Translations under genes and position numbers: made by a program
The notes under the pieces: model-generated
The model's input: the letters and a program-made list of their open reading frames with translations, nothing else
What the model was told of the DNA's origin: nothing
Databases searched by the model: none
In this document: piece by piece, positions 17,461-26,217 of the stretch
How the letters are laid out: the number at the start of each line of letters is the position of its first letter
Numbering within the stretch: the stretch's first letter is position 1
NCBI GenBank assembly: GCA_038229715.1
Contig: JBBROD010000005.1
Span: 1-64,000 of the forward strand
Direction of reading: 5' to 3'
Source of the DNA: JANMES01 sp038229715
GTDB taxonomy: Bacteria > Planctomycetota > Phycisphaerae > Tepidisphaerales > Tepidisphaeraceae
Length of the DNA: 64,000 nt

Positions 17461-19107
17461 TTATCGAGGCGGCAAGGAAGTGTCTCGTTTGGATTCCTCC
17501 AACAGCCGGCCGGCTTCGTTGTAGAACGGGTTTTTGCCCACCACATGCTGCCAGATTCTTTGCGCTGCTGCTCGCGAGCCGCTGTTGTAAAGCGCCGCCG
17601 CGTAGACGGTAAGCAAGTAAGGGTCTTCCGGCGCGATCTGCAGGTACGGTTTCAGCTCCGCCATCGCCTCATCGTTGCGGCCCATCTTAGAAAGCATTTG
17701 CCCACGAGAAATGCGCGGCTCCATGTAACCCGGCGCGATCTTGATGGCAGAATCGAATCGCAGCAGAGCGTCCTGAAGAAATCCCTGTTTCGCCAGCGTC
17801 GTGCCAAGCGAGTATTGCGCCACCGGATTCTCCGGCCGATTGGCGAGGGTATCCACCCAGAGCGAGGTCGGGTCAGAATACACCGCGTTACGGTTCAGCG
17901 TGATCTCGCTCAGGCCGACGATCGCGAGCAGAAGCAGGACCGCGCCCACCATCGCCCGCCGCGGCAGCGGTCGGGTGAGGCGTTCCAACAGCACGATCAC
18001 GACCAGCACGACACCGGCGAGCGGCAAATACATCCGACGCTCTGCGGCCGGCTCAGAGGGCAGGGGAAGGATGCTGGACGTGGGCGCAAGCGTGAGAAAG
18101 ACGACCGCGCCCATGAACGCGAGCGAGTTCCTGCGGATCGCGAGGAATATCGTCAGCCCCACCAGCGCTCCGACGATCAACATCTCCGGCCAGACTTGCA
18201 GAAGCGATTCGGGCGCTTTCCAATCGACATAACTGATCACCAGCGGCGTCGGCCAGAAGCAGAGTTTGAGATACATCAGAATGACCTGGGACTGCATGAG
18301 CAGATATCTCCAAGGCGTGATCCTCCCGACGCCGCCGAGCTTGGCGGCGCCAATGACGGTGTTCAGCAGCGCGGCCACCAACACCCAGTCGAGCAGGAAG
18401 AACGGATAGAACCATTTACGGTTCGTCCAAACGTCTTTCCAGGACCGCGAGACGATCAGTCCGTCGTACATCAGGACGATGGGCCCGATCATGGCGGCCA
18501 TTTCTTTGCTGGCCACGCCTGCCAAGCTGGCCAGAATCGCCGCCGCGTGCCAAGCTCGTGGGCGGTGCGAATCGATCGACCGCTCGAAGGCGCACAACGT
18601 CAGCAGCATGAACAAGCACGCAAGCCCCTCAGTGCGATTGATGATGTAGGTGACCGTATCGGTCAGCAACGGATGGACCGCCCAGATGAGCGCCGTACAC
18701 AACGCAATGCCGTCAGCGTGGGCATAGCCGACGCGTTTCATCGCCCGCCGGATCAGGCCGTACAGAACCAAGGCGCTCAGGGCGTGAAGGACAATGTTGC
18801 CCGCGTGGTAGCCGCGCGGGTTAAGCCCGTCGATGGCGAAGTTGATGGCGTATGAGATGCTCACCAGCGGCCGACCGGCGATGCCCAAGTTGCCGGCCGG
18901 GAACATCGGAACCCAGATCGGCCAGAGCGTACGGATGTTGGGATTGAGCGGGATCGAAATCTCGTCATCAAAAACAAACGGACCTTGCAGCGCGTTGGAA
19001 TAGGCATAAATAATCGCGAGCACGATCAGAACGGGGGCCAGTTGCCGCAGGGTTCTTGTGTGAGCGGAGGCGTCTTGCGCGGCCGGAGCGGGCATCGGCC
19101 CGATCAT
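17461..19107 (-). CDS. TMTC-like membrane glycosyltransferase with TPR repeats
   Basis: The protein of about 548 residues begins with a membrane segment followed by SNALQGPFVFDDEISI, the luminal acidic loop typical of TMTC/PMT-type O-mannosyltransferase-like proteins. A multi-span membrane domain runs to about residue 400. The C-terminal 120 residues are TPR-like (NPVAQYSLGTTLAKQGF, APGYMEPRISRGQMLSKMGR, APEDPYLLTVYAAALYNSG). ATG 19107 is preferred, having a GGAGG upstream at a slightly long spacing; 19140 lacks one. Its end lies 10 bases from the convergent xseB stop. The protein substrate is unknown. Confidence 0.8.
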   Translation of the reverse strand: MIGPMPAPAAQDASAHTRTLRQLAPVLIVLAIIYAYSNALQGPFVFDDEISIPLNPNIRTLWPIWVPMFPAGNLGIAGRPLVSISYAINFAIDGLNPRGYHAGNIVLHALSALVLYGLIRRAMKRVGYAHADGIALCTALIWAVHPLLTDTVTYIINRTEGLACLFMLLTLCAFERSIDSHRPRAWHAAAILASLAGVASKEMAAMIGPIVLMYDGLIVSRSWKDVWTNRKWFYPFFLLDWVLVAALLNTVIGAAKLGGVGRITPWRYLLMQSQVILMYLKLCFWPTPLVISYVDWKAPESLLQVWPEMLIVGALVGLTIFLAIRRNSLAFMGAVVFLTLAPTSSILPLPSEPAAERRMYLPLAGVVLVVIVLLERLTRPLPRRAMVGAVLLLLAIVGLSEITLNRNAVYSDPTSLWVDTLANRPENPVAQYSLGTTLAKQGFLQDALLRFDSAIKIAPGYMEPRISRGQMLSKMGRNDEAMAELKPYLQIAPEDPYLLTVYAAALYNSGSRAAAQRIWQHVVGKNPFYNEAGRLLEESKRDTSLPPR

Positions 19108-19186
19108 AAGTGCGGCATCCTCCGATCGCCAGACGGTCATCGCTGGGCAGGAAACCAGCCCGGGGTTCGATTATCATGCTATTTCC

Positions 19187-20101
19187 ATGAGTGCGACTGA
19201 TTCAAATCCCTCGGCTGCCGGCGACGTTGAGCGGATATTGCGCGACAGCGCCGCGACCGTCGATTCAGAGATCGAACGGCTGCGACACCGCTGGCCGGCC
19301 GCGCCGGAGCGGCTGGTGGAAGCGATCCTCTACAGCCTGCAGGCCGGCGGGAAACGCCTGCGCCCGGCGCTGGTGCTGGAGACTTGCCGGGCCTGCGGCG
19401 GCGATGCGGCCACGCGGTCGACGATCGCGGCCGCGACAGCAATGGAGCTGATCCACACCTTCTCGCTTGTGCATGACGATCTCCCGGCGATGGACGACGA
19501 CGACCTGCGTCGCGGCCGGCCGACGAATCACAAAGTCTTCGGCGAGGCCATGGCGATCCTCGCGGGAGACGCGATGGTCAGTACCGCGTTCGAGCTGCTG
19601 GCGGAGCAAGCGGAGCCGGCAATCGCGCCGAAGCTGGTGGCAGAGCTGGCCCGCGCTGCCGGGCCGGGTGGGATGATCGGCGGGCAGGTGATCGACATCG
19701 CGTCGGAAGACATCTCGCTCTCGTTCGATCAGCTCCGCAACCTTCACGCGATGAAAACCGGTGCGCTGCTCGTCGCCAGCTGCCGGATGGGCGCGATCTG
19801 CGCCGGCGCTGATGATTCGGAGCTGACGACCGTCTCATCGTTCGCGGCTCATGTGGGGTTGGCGTTTCAGATCACCGACGATTTGCTCGACGTCACCGCC
19901 ACGTCCGAACAACTCGGCAAGGCCACCAACAAAGACGCCAACCGGGGGAAGAACACCTATCCACTGCTGCTGGGCGTCGAAGGTTCCCGATCCGCCGCGA
20001 CTGCTGAACTTCAAGCGGCGCTAGATTCGCTAAAACCGCTCGGCGCTCGCGCTGCCGGACTGGCGGCGCTGGCGAAGTTCGTCGTTCAGCGGACGAAGTA
20101 G
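19187..20101 (+). CDS. ispA: Polyprenyl (farnesyl) diphosphate synthase
   Basis: This is a head-to-tail prenyltransferase that condenses IPP with allylic diphosphates. The 304-residue protein has the first Asp-rich motif in VHDDLPAMDDDDLRRGRP, GGKRLRPALV as the IPP/DMAPP phosphate site, GQVIDI, and the second Asp-rich motif in FQITDDLLDVT. The residue pattern before the first motif and the length suit an FPP/GGPP synthase of the IspA type. It supplies precursors together with dxs downstream. A paired repeat lies directly after its stop. Confidence 0.93.
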   Translation: MSATDSNPSAAGDVERILRDSAATVDSEIERLRHRWPAAPERLVEAILYSLQAGGKRLRPALVLETCRACGGDAATRSTIAAATAMELIHTFSLVHDDLPAMDDDDLRRGRPTNHKVFGEAMAILAGDAMVSTAFELLAEQAEPAIAPKLVAELARAAGPGGMIGGQVIDIASEDISLSFDQLRNLHAMKTGALLVASCRMGAICAGADDSELTTVSSFAAHVGLAFQITDDLLDVTATSEQLGKATNKDANRGKNTYPLLLGVEGSRSAATAELQAALDSLKPLGARAAGLAALAKFVVQRTK

Positions 20102-20137
20102 CTGCTGATTCTCTGACGTTTGCAATGAACTTGCCCC

Positions 20138-20237
20138 GTACCACGGGCCTCCGGCCCGTGCGAGGTGTGTCAGGATATGGCAAACGTTGACTCCTATTCG
20201 TTTCGAGTCGCGCGCACGGGCCGGAGGCCCGTGGTAC
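20138..20237. repeat. Paired GTACCACGGGCC element, intergenic copy
   Basis: Two 25-base palindromic units in inverted orientation (20138-20162 and 20213-20237) enclose a unique loop of about 50 bases. It is the same architecture and nearly the same arms as the copy within the GT39 gene, with an unrelated loop sequence. Confidence 0.92.
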
Positions 20238-20319
20238 AGGGCGAGTTACCGGACGCACTGAATTGATACGAACCCATTCTGCAGGCACTCTTACGCTTTG
20301 CCCGATAGCGTTCCACAGC

Positions 20320-21546
20320 ATGACCGCGCTGCCAGCCCCACTCTCGATCGCCGCTGTATCCTCGCCCGCGCGCGCCATCCGCATCGGCATGATGCTCGCG
20401 ATCGTGCAGGGCCTTTGGATGGCGACGGCCGTCAACTTCGTTGCGCCGCGGTTTGTGGATCTGCTCACTGGCGACATCGCCTACTTCCTCGGCGCTGCCC
20501 GGCACGTGATGGCCGGCGAAATGCCGTACCGGGATTTTTCGTTTGAGTATCCGCCGGGGGCGCTCCTGCCGGTCGTTCTGCCGGCGGTCCTCGCTCATTC
20601 AACCGAGACGACAGCGTATTTGTGGGCTTTCGTCGCACAAAGCGCTTTGCTGGCCGGAGTCATCACGCTCCTCCTCGCCCGCTCGACGGGATTAAAGTCA
20701 GCCGTCGTATTCAACAGCTTGCTCGCGATCGGGGCGGCGTTCGTCCCGCTGCGGTTTGATCTGCTGCCGGCGCTACTCACGCTGCTGGCGGTGATGTGGG
20801 CGATCGATCGGCCCGGGCGATCCGGTGCGATTCTCGCGCTGGGCGTGTGCGTTAAACTCTACCCGCTTGTGCTGCTTCCGTTTCTGGTTCTCCCACACCT
20901 GGCCGAACGGAACTGGAAGGCGCTATTTCAATCCCTTAGCGCCTTCGCGGGAACGATGCTTGCCATCCTACTTCCAACGTACCTGCTCTCGCGCGGACAC
21001 GTGTTCGATTTCTTTGCGTTTCACGGTGCCCGTGGGTTGCAGATCGAAAGCGTGGGTGGCGCGTTCGTTCTGCTCGCGAGCAAGCTGCACTGGGCCGGCG
21101 CGAGCGTGGGGACGAATTTCTTCAGCAGCAACGTGACAAGCCCGTGGAGCAAAGTCGCAACGGCTGTCATGCGGGTGCTGATGCTCGCTGCGCTGGTGGT
21201 TCACTTTGTAGTTTGTTGGGCGCGATATCGGAAAAATACCTTTGCCACGCACGAACTGGCGATCATGGTTACAACCGTACTATGGATTTTTATCGCGGGG
21301 AACAAGGTGTTCTCACCGCAGTACATGGTTTGGGTGCTTCCGCTGGTAGCGATGACGCTGGATCGCGTCCGCGTGGTCGCGACGGCGACGCTGCTTTCCG
21401 CGATCGTCTTCCCGTTCCTGTACGACGCGCTCAAGCAGATCGAATGGCTCCCGGTGGCGCTGGTGTGCGCACGCAACGGGATAGTCATCGTGTTGATTAC
21501 CTACGGCTTGACGACGCGCCCGAGGAACAGGATCGCCCCGGTCTGA
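20320..21546 (+). CDS. GT87/DUF2029-like membrane mannosyltransferase candidate
   Basis: The 408-residue polytopic protein starts at ATG 20320; the longer frame from 20263 is a TTG start at the edge of a repeat. Early in the sequence it has YRDFSFEYPPGALL, the EYPPG-type loop shared by GT87 and related GT-C mannosyltransferases, followed by many membrane helices and a NKVFSPQYMVWVLPL segment typical of the same group. It probably acts in envelope glycan or glycolipid synthesis. Its last 46 bases overlap the 3' end of the convergent serpin gene. Confidence 0.78.
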   Translation: MTALPAPLSIAAVSSPARAIRIGMMLAIVQGLWMATAVNFVAPRFVDLLTGDIAYFLGAARHVMAGEMPYRDFSFEYPPGALLPVVLPAVLAHSTETTAYLWAFVAQSALLAGVITLLLARSTGLKSAVVFNSLLAIGAAFVPLRFDLLPALLTLLAVMWAIDRPGRSGAILALGVCVKLYPLVLLPFLVLPHLAERNWKALFQSLSAFAGTMLAILLPTYLLSRGHVFDFFAFHGARGLQIESVGGAFVLLASKLHWAGASVGTNFFSSNVTSPWSKVATAVMRVLMLAALVVHFVVCWARYRKNTFATHELAIMVTTVLWIFIAGNKVFSPQYMVWVLPLVAMTLDRVRVVATATLLSAIVFPFLYDALKQIEWLPVALVCARNGIVIVLITYGLTTRPRNRIAPV

Positions 21547-22715
21547 TTGTGCCGTATCGCGAACAGGAACGGGTGGTTGGCGATGAAGTCGATCGGATCG
21601 TCCTCAACCGGCATCGCCATCGCGCTCACGGCGACGGCAGTCGCGGCGGCGGCCTCAGTGCCGGCTTCGTTCACTTCGATGAACGCCTTGTGAATCACCG
21701 CACTGATGAGGAGCTTTTCCTGCGTCGTGATCCGGCTGAAGTCGGCGGTGCCGGAAAAAGCATCGGGCATTCCCATCGCTTCCAAGTCGCCGGCTAACGC
21801 CAGTTGGGATTCAAACTTGAACTTGGGCATCGCCAGGTTCACCCGCTTGCCGCGCAGGCCGGCGGTCCAGGTCGGAAGGTCGGAAAGGGATTGCTCCACC
21901 TTCGCCAAATCCGCCAGCCGGTCCGTCTTGGGCAGGATGACCAGCATCGACAGTTCTCGTCCCTCGTAAGGAAGCTCGGCCATTTGCAGCGAATCGTTCT
22001 GGAAGTAACCCATCCGCTCGACGGTGTGCATCATCGGCGTGTCGGTTGATTTACCGTCGAGCGATGTGAATGGCTCGGGCTTTGTCGCGTCGTCATTAAA
22101 CGGGTGGGCCCACGCGGCTTTGAAGTAGACCGCGTTGGTGAGGATCAGCCGGGTCATCGAGGTGACGTTTTCCTTCGCGAGCAGGTCTTTGATCTTGTCA
22201 TGCGTCTGCTTCGCGATCGCGTCGTTGACGGCGAGGCGCGAGCCGTTCGGATCGCCGACAAAGTCCAGCGGCGTAACCCCTGAGCGGTAGAAATTGGTCA
22301 GCATCTGGCTGAACACTGGCTGGATCGGGTAGCCCTTCTGGAGCCAGAGATTGTTCGACAGCGAGAGCGTGAACCCGAACGACCGCTTCCCTTCGCCGAT
22401 CAGTGCGGAGGTGAGCAGGGCGTACGATTTGTGGGCTTCATCCCCGCCCGGCAGCGCCAGCACGGTCTCCATCTGTTTCAACGTGTTGCCGGCTGCTCCG
22501 GCGCTGGTCATCGTCATCGCCAGATGAATGCTGGCCGGCGAAAAGATCAAGTTGGGCGCTGTATTTCCTGCGCCGTACCGCTGGTACAACTGCGCCGCGA
22601 AATCGAACGATGAACGGCCCATATCCACCTTCTGCGCCTTTTCGGCAGCGAATGCGGTTGACGAAGCAAACAGAACGACACCCGCCAAATACCGAACAAT
22701 GATAGACCGCTTCAT
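21501..22715 (-). CDS. Secreted serpin (serine protease inhibitor)
   Basis: The 404-residue protein starts at ATG 22715, with GGAG 9 bases upstream and a signal peptide ending in STAFA. It has the full serpin architecture: NLIFSPASIHLAMTM, LILTNAVYFKAAW, and the reactive-centre hinge EAGTEAAAATAVAV, followed by HPFLFAIRHNQTGAILFLGR. The small-residue hinge (Thr at P14, Ala at P12-P9) predicts an inhibitory, conformationally active serpin. Counting from the hinge places P1 near the SAMAM segment, so Met or Ala. This suggests elastase- or chymotrypsin-like targets, although the exact bond is uncertain. Serpins are scattered in bacteria. Confidence 0.94.
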   Translation of the reverse strand: MKRSIIVRYLAGVVLFASSTAFAAEKAQKVDMGRSSFDFAAQLYQRYGAGNTAPNLIFSPASIHLAMTMTSAGAAGNTLKQMETVLALPGGDEAHKSYALLTSALIGEGKRSFGFTLSLSNNLWLQKGYPIQPVFSQMLTNFYRSGVTPLDFVGDPNGSRLAVNDAIAKQTHDKIKDLLAKENVTSMTRLILTNAVYFKAAWAHPFNDDATKPEPFTSLDGKSTDTPMMHTVERMGYFQNDSLQMAELPYEGRELSMLVILPKTDRLADLAKVEQSLSDLPTWTAGLRGKRVNLAMPKFKFESQLALAGDLEAMGMPDAFSGTADFSRITTQEKLLISAVIHKAFIEVNEAGTEAAAATAVAVSAMAMPVEDDPIDFIANHPFLFAIRHNQTGAILFLGRVVKP

Positions 22716-22936
22716 AGTGTTGATCTCCATGTATGATTTGACGCCTTGGACGTGCAGAAGTTTCGGCCGCCGCTGCTTTTGCAATCGCCTCTCAGGCGAA
22801 CTCGCCGGGAGGAGGATGAGTTATACCAGCGAACGACCGAAGTTTCGCATTCATTGAAACTTGCGAAGGATTCCGAATAATGATCGGGACGGCTACACTC
22901 TGGTGGTAGACCGTTGAAAGCAGCTACCGGCCCACT

Positions 22937-24925
22937 ATGTCGCTTTTGGAAACCATCCGTAAACCCGCCGACCTCCGAAGCTTATCGCTTGATCAGCTGA
23001 CTGTTCTTGCGAAGGAAATGCGCACCCGGATTTTTGAATCCGTCAGCAAGAACGGCGGGCACTTAGCCAGCAACCTGGGCGTGGTGGAACTGACGATCGC
23101 GCTGCACCGCGTATTCGAGTTCGGGCCGTACCCGAGCGGGCCGGACAAGCTGCTGTTTGATGTCGGGCATCAGTGCTATCCGCACAAGATGCTCACCGGC
23201 CGGGCCGGCGGGTTTGAGAAGCTCCGCAAGAAGGGGCAGATCAGCGGGTTCCCGAATCCGGAAGAATCCCCGTACGACCTGTTCGCCGTCGGGCATGCAG
23301 GCACCGCGATCAGCACGGCGGTCGGTATCGCCCGCGGGGATCAATCGAAAAAGCTCGACAGCCATGTGGTCGCACTCGTCGGCGATGCGTCGATCGTCAA
23401 CGGCTTGGCGCTGGAAGGGCTCAACAACGCCGGCACGCTCAAGCGGCAGTTGCTGATTATTCTCAACGACAACGGCATGAGCATCAGCCGGCCGCAGGGG
23501 GCGTTCAGCGAGTATCTCGAGCGCATCCGCGTCAGCACGACTTACGAAGAATTCAAGCGCTGGAGCGAAAAGATCGTCCACCGCCTGCCCCCGGGCGTCG
23601 GCCAGCGGATCGAACACGCTTGGGATGCGTTCTGCGCCGGGCTGAAGGGCGCGATGTGGACCGGGCAGTTGTTCGAGACGATGGGCCTGAAATACATGGG
23701 CCCGATCGACGGGCACGATTTGCCCGGGCTGATCAACTTCCTCAGCGAGATCAAACACGTCGATAAACCCGTGCTGCTGCACGTAAAAACCGTGAAAGGC
23801 CAAGGCTACGAAGTCACCGCCGCCGAGCCGACGAAGATGCATTCGCCGTCGGCGTTTACGGTCAACGGCTGCCGGGTTGATCTGAACAAGTCGCCGGGCA
23901 AATCGTGGACGACCGCATACGCCGACGCCATGATCGCACTGGCGAAAACCGACAGCCGCGTCGTCGCCCTGACCGCTGCGATGCCCGACGGCACGGGGCT
24001 GAGCAAGTTTGAAACCGCTTTCCCCGATCGCTATCTCGACACCGGCATTTGCGAAAGCCACCTCACCGCAATGGCGGCCGGCATGGCGAAATCCGGGCAG
24101 CGCCCGTTTGCGGCGATTTACTCCACATTCGTCCAACGCGCGTTCGACCAAATCTGGCAGGAAGTGGTGCTGAACAAACTGCCGGTTGTTTTCTGTATGG
24201 ACCGGGCCGGTTACGTCGGCGACGACGGAGCGGTACACCACGGCTTTTGCGATCAGGCGTTCCTGCGCCCGATGCCCGGCATGGTGCTAATGGCGCCCAG
24301 CGACGAGCGCGAGCTGAATCGCGCCCTGCGGCTGGGGTTGCGCCTCGATCACGCCAGCGCCATCCGCTACCCGCGCGATGTCGTGCCGGCCTGCAATTTT
24401 GAAGACGTGATCGCTGCCGAGCTTCGCGAGCAAGCCAGCCAGGAATGGATCGCCGGCCAAAGCCGCGTGCTGCGGACGGGGCATGACGCGACGCTGATCG
24501 TGTACGGCGCGCTGGCCGAACGCGCGATGGCCGCCGCGCAAACGCTGGCCGGTGAAGGGATTGAAGTCGAGGTGGTCGACGCCCGCTTCTGCAAGCCGAT
24601 CGACGGTGCGATGCTGTCGCGCGTGCTGGCCGGGCGGATCAACACCGCCGGCGATGTCACGCAAAGTTTCGTCCCGCGTCCGGTGCTGACGCTGGAAGAC
24701 CACAGCCTGCAGAACGGCTTCGGCACCGCCGTGCTGGAATACGCCGTCGCCCACAGCCTGCCGACGGGTCAGATCATGCGCCTGGGCATGCCCGACCGCC
24801 TGATCGCCCACGCCACACGCGGGCAGCAGCTGGAAGAAGTCGGACTCGACGCGGCGGGCATCACCCGATCGATCCGCGAAGCGCTCAACCGAACGACAAC
24901 GCGCTCCGTCACCCAATCCTCGTGA
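22937..24925 (+). CDS. dxs: 1-deoxy-D-xylulose-5-phosphate synthase (divergent)
   Basis: DXS makes DXP from pyruvate and glyceraldehyde-3-phosphate with TPP, the entry step of the MEP pathway. The 662-residue protein has NGGHLASNLG (catalytic His), FDVGHQCYPHKMLTG, the TPP motif region LVGDASIVNG through ILNDNGMS, YMGPIDGHD, the catalytic Glu in GICESHLT, and IRYPR. Several normally fixed positions differ: GDA replaces GDG, and ICESHL replaces the usual IAEQHA. It belongs to a divergent DXS branch. The stop codon lies within the left arm of a palindromic repeat. It is functionally linked to ispA upstream. Confidence 0.93.
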   Translation: MSLLETIRKPADLRSLSLDQLTVLAKEMRTRIFESVSKNGGHLASNLGVVELTIALHRVFEFGPYPSGPDKLLFDVGHQCYPHKMLTGRAGGFEKLRKKGQISGFPNPEESPYDLFAVGHAGTAISTAVGIARGDQSKKLDSHVVALVGDASIVNGLALEGLNNAGTLKRQLLIILNDNGMSISRPQGAFSEYLERIRVSTTYEEFKRWSEKIVHRLPPGVGQRIEHAWDAFCAGLKGAMWTGQLFETMGLKYMGPIDGHDLPGLINFLSEIKHVDKPVLLHVKTVKGQGYEVTAAEPTKMHSPSAFTVNGCRVDLNKSPGKSWTTAYADAMIALAKTDSRVVALTAAMPDGTGLSKFETAFPDRYLDTGICESHLTAMAAGMAKSGQRPFAAIYSTFVQRAFDQIWQEVVLNKLPVVFCMDRAGYVGDDGAVHHGFCDQAFLRPMPGMVLMAPSDERELNRALRLGLRLDHASAIRYPRDVVPACNFEDVIAAELREQASQEWIAGQSRVLRTGHDATLIVYGALAERAMAAAQTLAGEGIEVEVVDARFCKPIDGAMLSRVLAGRINTAGDVTQSFVPRPVLTLEDHSLQNGFGTAVLEYAVAHSLPTGQIMRLGMPDRLIAHATRGQQLEEVGLDAAGITRSIREALNRTTTRSVTQSS

Positions 24926-25000
24926 CGCGGGCCATCGCAGATGGCCGTTTTGGTTGGGTCAGCGGTGCAAAAAACGGCCATCTTCGATGGCCCGCGTCAC
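24922..25000. repeat. Paired inverted repeat overlapping the dxs stop
   Basis: Arms of about 30 bases, 24922-24951 and 24971-25000 (GTGACGCGGGCCATC... and its complement), enclose a short spacer. The dxs TGA is read from the left arm. A related solo arm is at 7052-7082. Confidence 0.9.
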
Positions 25001-25064
25001 GCAGAAGGTGGCACAAAAGGGCAACGCGGCGAATAGAAATCTCATCAACCCCAACAAATTTCAA

Positions 25065-25093
25065 TTGCCGATAAAAGCGAGTTCAGCTATTGT
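25065..25093 (+). promoter_or_regulatory. Candidate promoter for DUF4234 gene
   Basis: TTGCCG at 25065-25070 and TATTGT at 25088-25093 are spaced by 17 bases in an AT-rich segment, about 60 bases before the start at 25156. Identified by eye only. Confidence 0.3.
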
Positions 25094-25155
25094 AGTTTTA
25101 CAAACTTTCCGCTCGTGAAAGATTGTCTCGGGGAATCCAATCAGGAGATCACATC

Positions 25156-25521
25156 ATGGCAGAGCGTAGCGAAATTCCGGTTTTCAAAAACGAACCAATT
25201 ATTGTTTTGGTGCTTGGTTTTGTTACTTGTGGCCTCTACATGATCTATTGGAACATGAAGGCCGCCGAGGTGTTGAACAAAGTTGCCGGTAAGGAAGTCA
25301 TCGCAATGCCGGTGGCCGTGCTGGCAGGATGCTGCTTGCCGTTGAACGTGTACTTCTACTACCTTGCTGGACAGTGCCTCGGCGATCTGGGCATGATGAT
25401 CGGCAAGCCCGATGAACTCAAAGGCAAGAGCACGTTGTTGCTGGTCTTGGGCTTCCTGCTCTCGCCGGTGGCGGCCATGATCATTCAAGGCCACATCAAC
25501 GAGATCTACGAGCAGAAGTGA
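25156..25521 (+). CDS. DUF4234-like small membrane protein
   Basis: The 121-residue protein starts at ATG 25156 after a CAGGAG ribosome binding site at good spacing. It shows the DUF4234-type opening FVTCGLYMIYWNMKAAEVLN, followed by two further membrane segments and a polar C-terminus (GHINEIYEQK). The family is widespread and of unknown function, with short multi-span proteins in the inner membrane. A candidate promoter and a repeat separate it from dxs, so it is likely independently transcribed. Confidence 0.82.
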   Translation: MAERSEIPVFKNEPIIVLVLGFVTCGLYMIYWNMKAAEVLNKVAGKEVIAMPVAVLAGCCLPLNVYFYYLAGQCLGDLGMMIGKPDELKGKSTLLLVLGFLLSPVAAMIIQGHINEIYEQK

Positions 25522-25596
25522 TCTGACGTTTGCCCGCAGGCGTTGTGCAGCCCCGACTCGATCGGTTCAAGCACTGCGCCTGCAGCATCTGACCAC

Positions 25597-26085
25597 ATGA
25601 GCACCGCCCCGGCACAATCTCGTTTAGACGCCGGCCAAGCCCGTCGCAGCCTGCTGATGGCGACGATCGGCACGGCCACCATCGTCGCTAGTCTTTTATA
25701 TGCGCCTTGGTCGCAGACCGGGCCGGTCCTCTGCCCGATGCGACTGCTCACCGGCCTGCCGTGTCCGGGATGCGGGTTGACCCGTTCATTCTGTGCCCTT
25801 GTCCACGGCGACGTCCGTAACGCCATCGCATTCCATCTACTGGGGCCGGCGCTGTTTCTTGCAGTGATCTCCGGCATCCCGATCCTCTTCTATGAAGCTT
25901 TAACCCGCCGGCGGGTGGCGTGGTGGAATCGGCTGCTTTACTCAAAGCGTTCGGGCTATCTGATGGGTGCGATGCTTCTGACCTACCACCTCGCACGACT
26001 GGCGAACGAAAGCTACCAAGGCACGCTCTGGCTGGGGATGCACGTCTCGCTGATCGGCAAAGCCTGGCACGCTATCTTGGGCTAA
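25597..26085 (+). CDS. DUF2752 family membrane protein
   Basis: The 162-residue protein carries the hallmark motif CPMRLLTGLPCPGCGLTRSF near residues 46-65, in which the CPGCG pair is nearly invariant in DUF2752, plus three hydrophobic segments. The family is common in diverse bacteria and has no established role. The ATG at 25597 gives the natural N-terminus before the first membrane segment; no strong ribosome site is visible. Confidence 0.88.
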   Translation: MSTAPAQSRLDAGQARRSLLMATIGTATIVASLLYAPWSQTGPVLCPMRLLTGLPCPGCGLTRSFCALVHGDVRNAIAFHLLGPALFLAVISGIPILFYEALTRRRVAWWNRLLYSKRSGYLMGAMLLTYHLARLANESYQGTLWLGMHVSLIGKAWHAILG

Positions 26086-26217
26086 ATCCGCCGATCCTCC
26101 ACAAATCCCACCGGAGTGCCGCCGCATCGGCCGGTAACCTGCCAAAAGTCCATATTCCCGGCTTTTTCTTAGCAACGCCCCGGTTTTTAGGCGATACTTC
26201 CGTACGGAGATCGCCGC

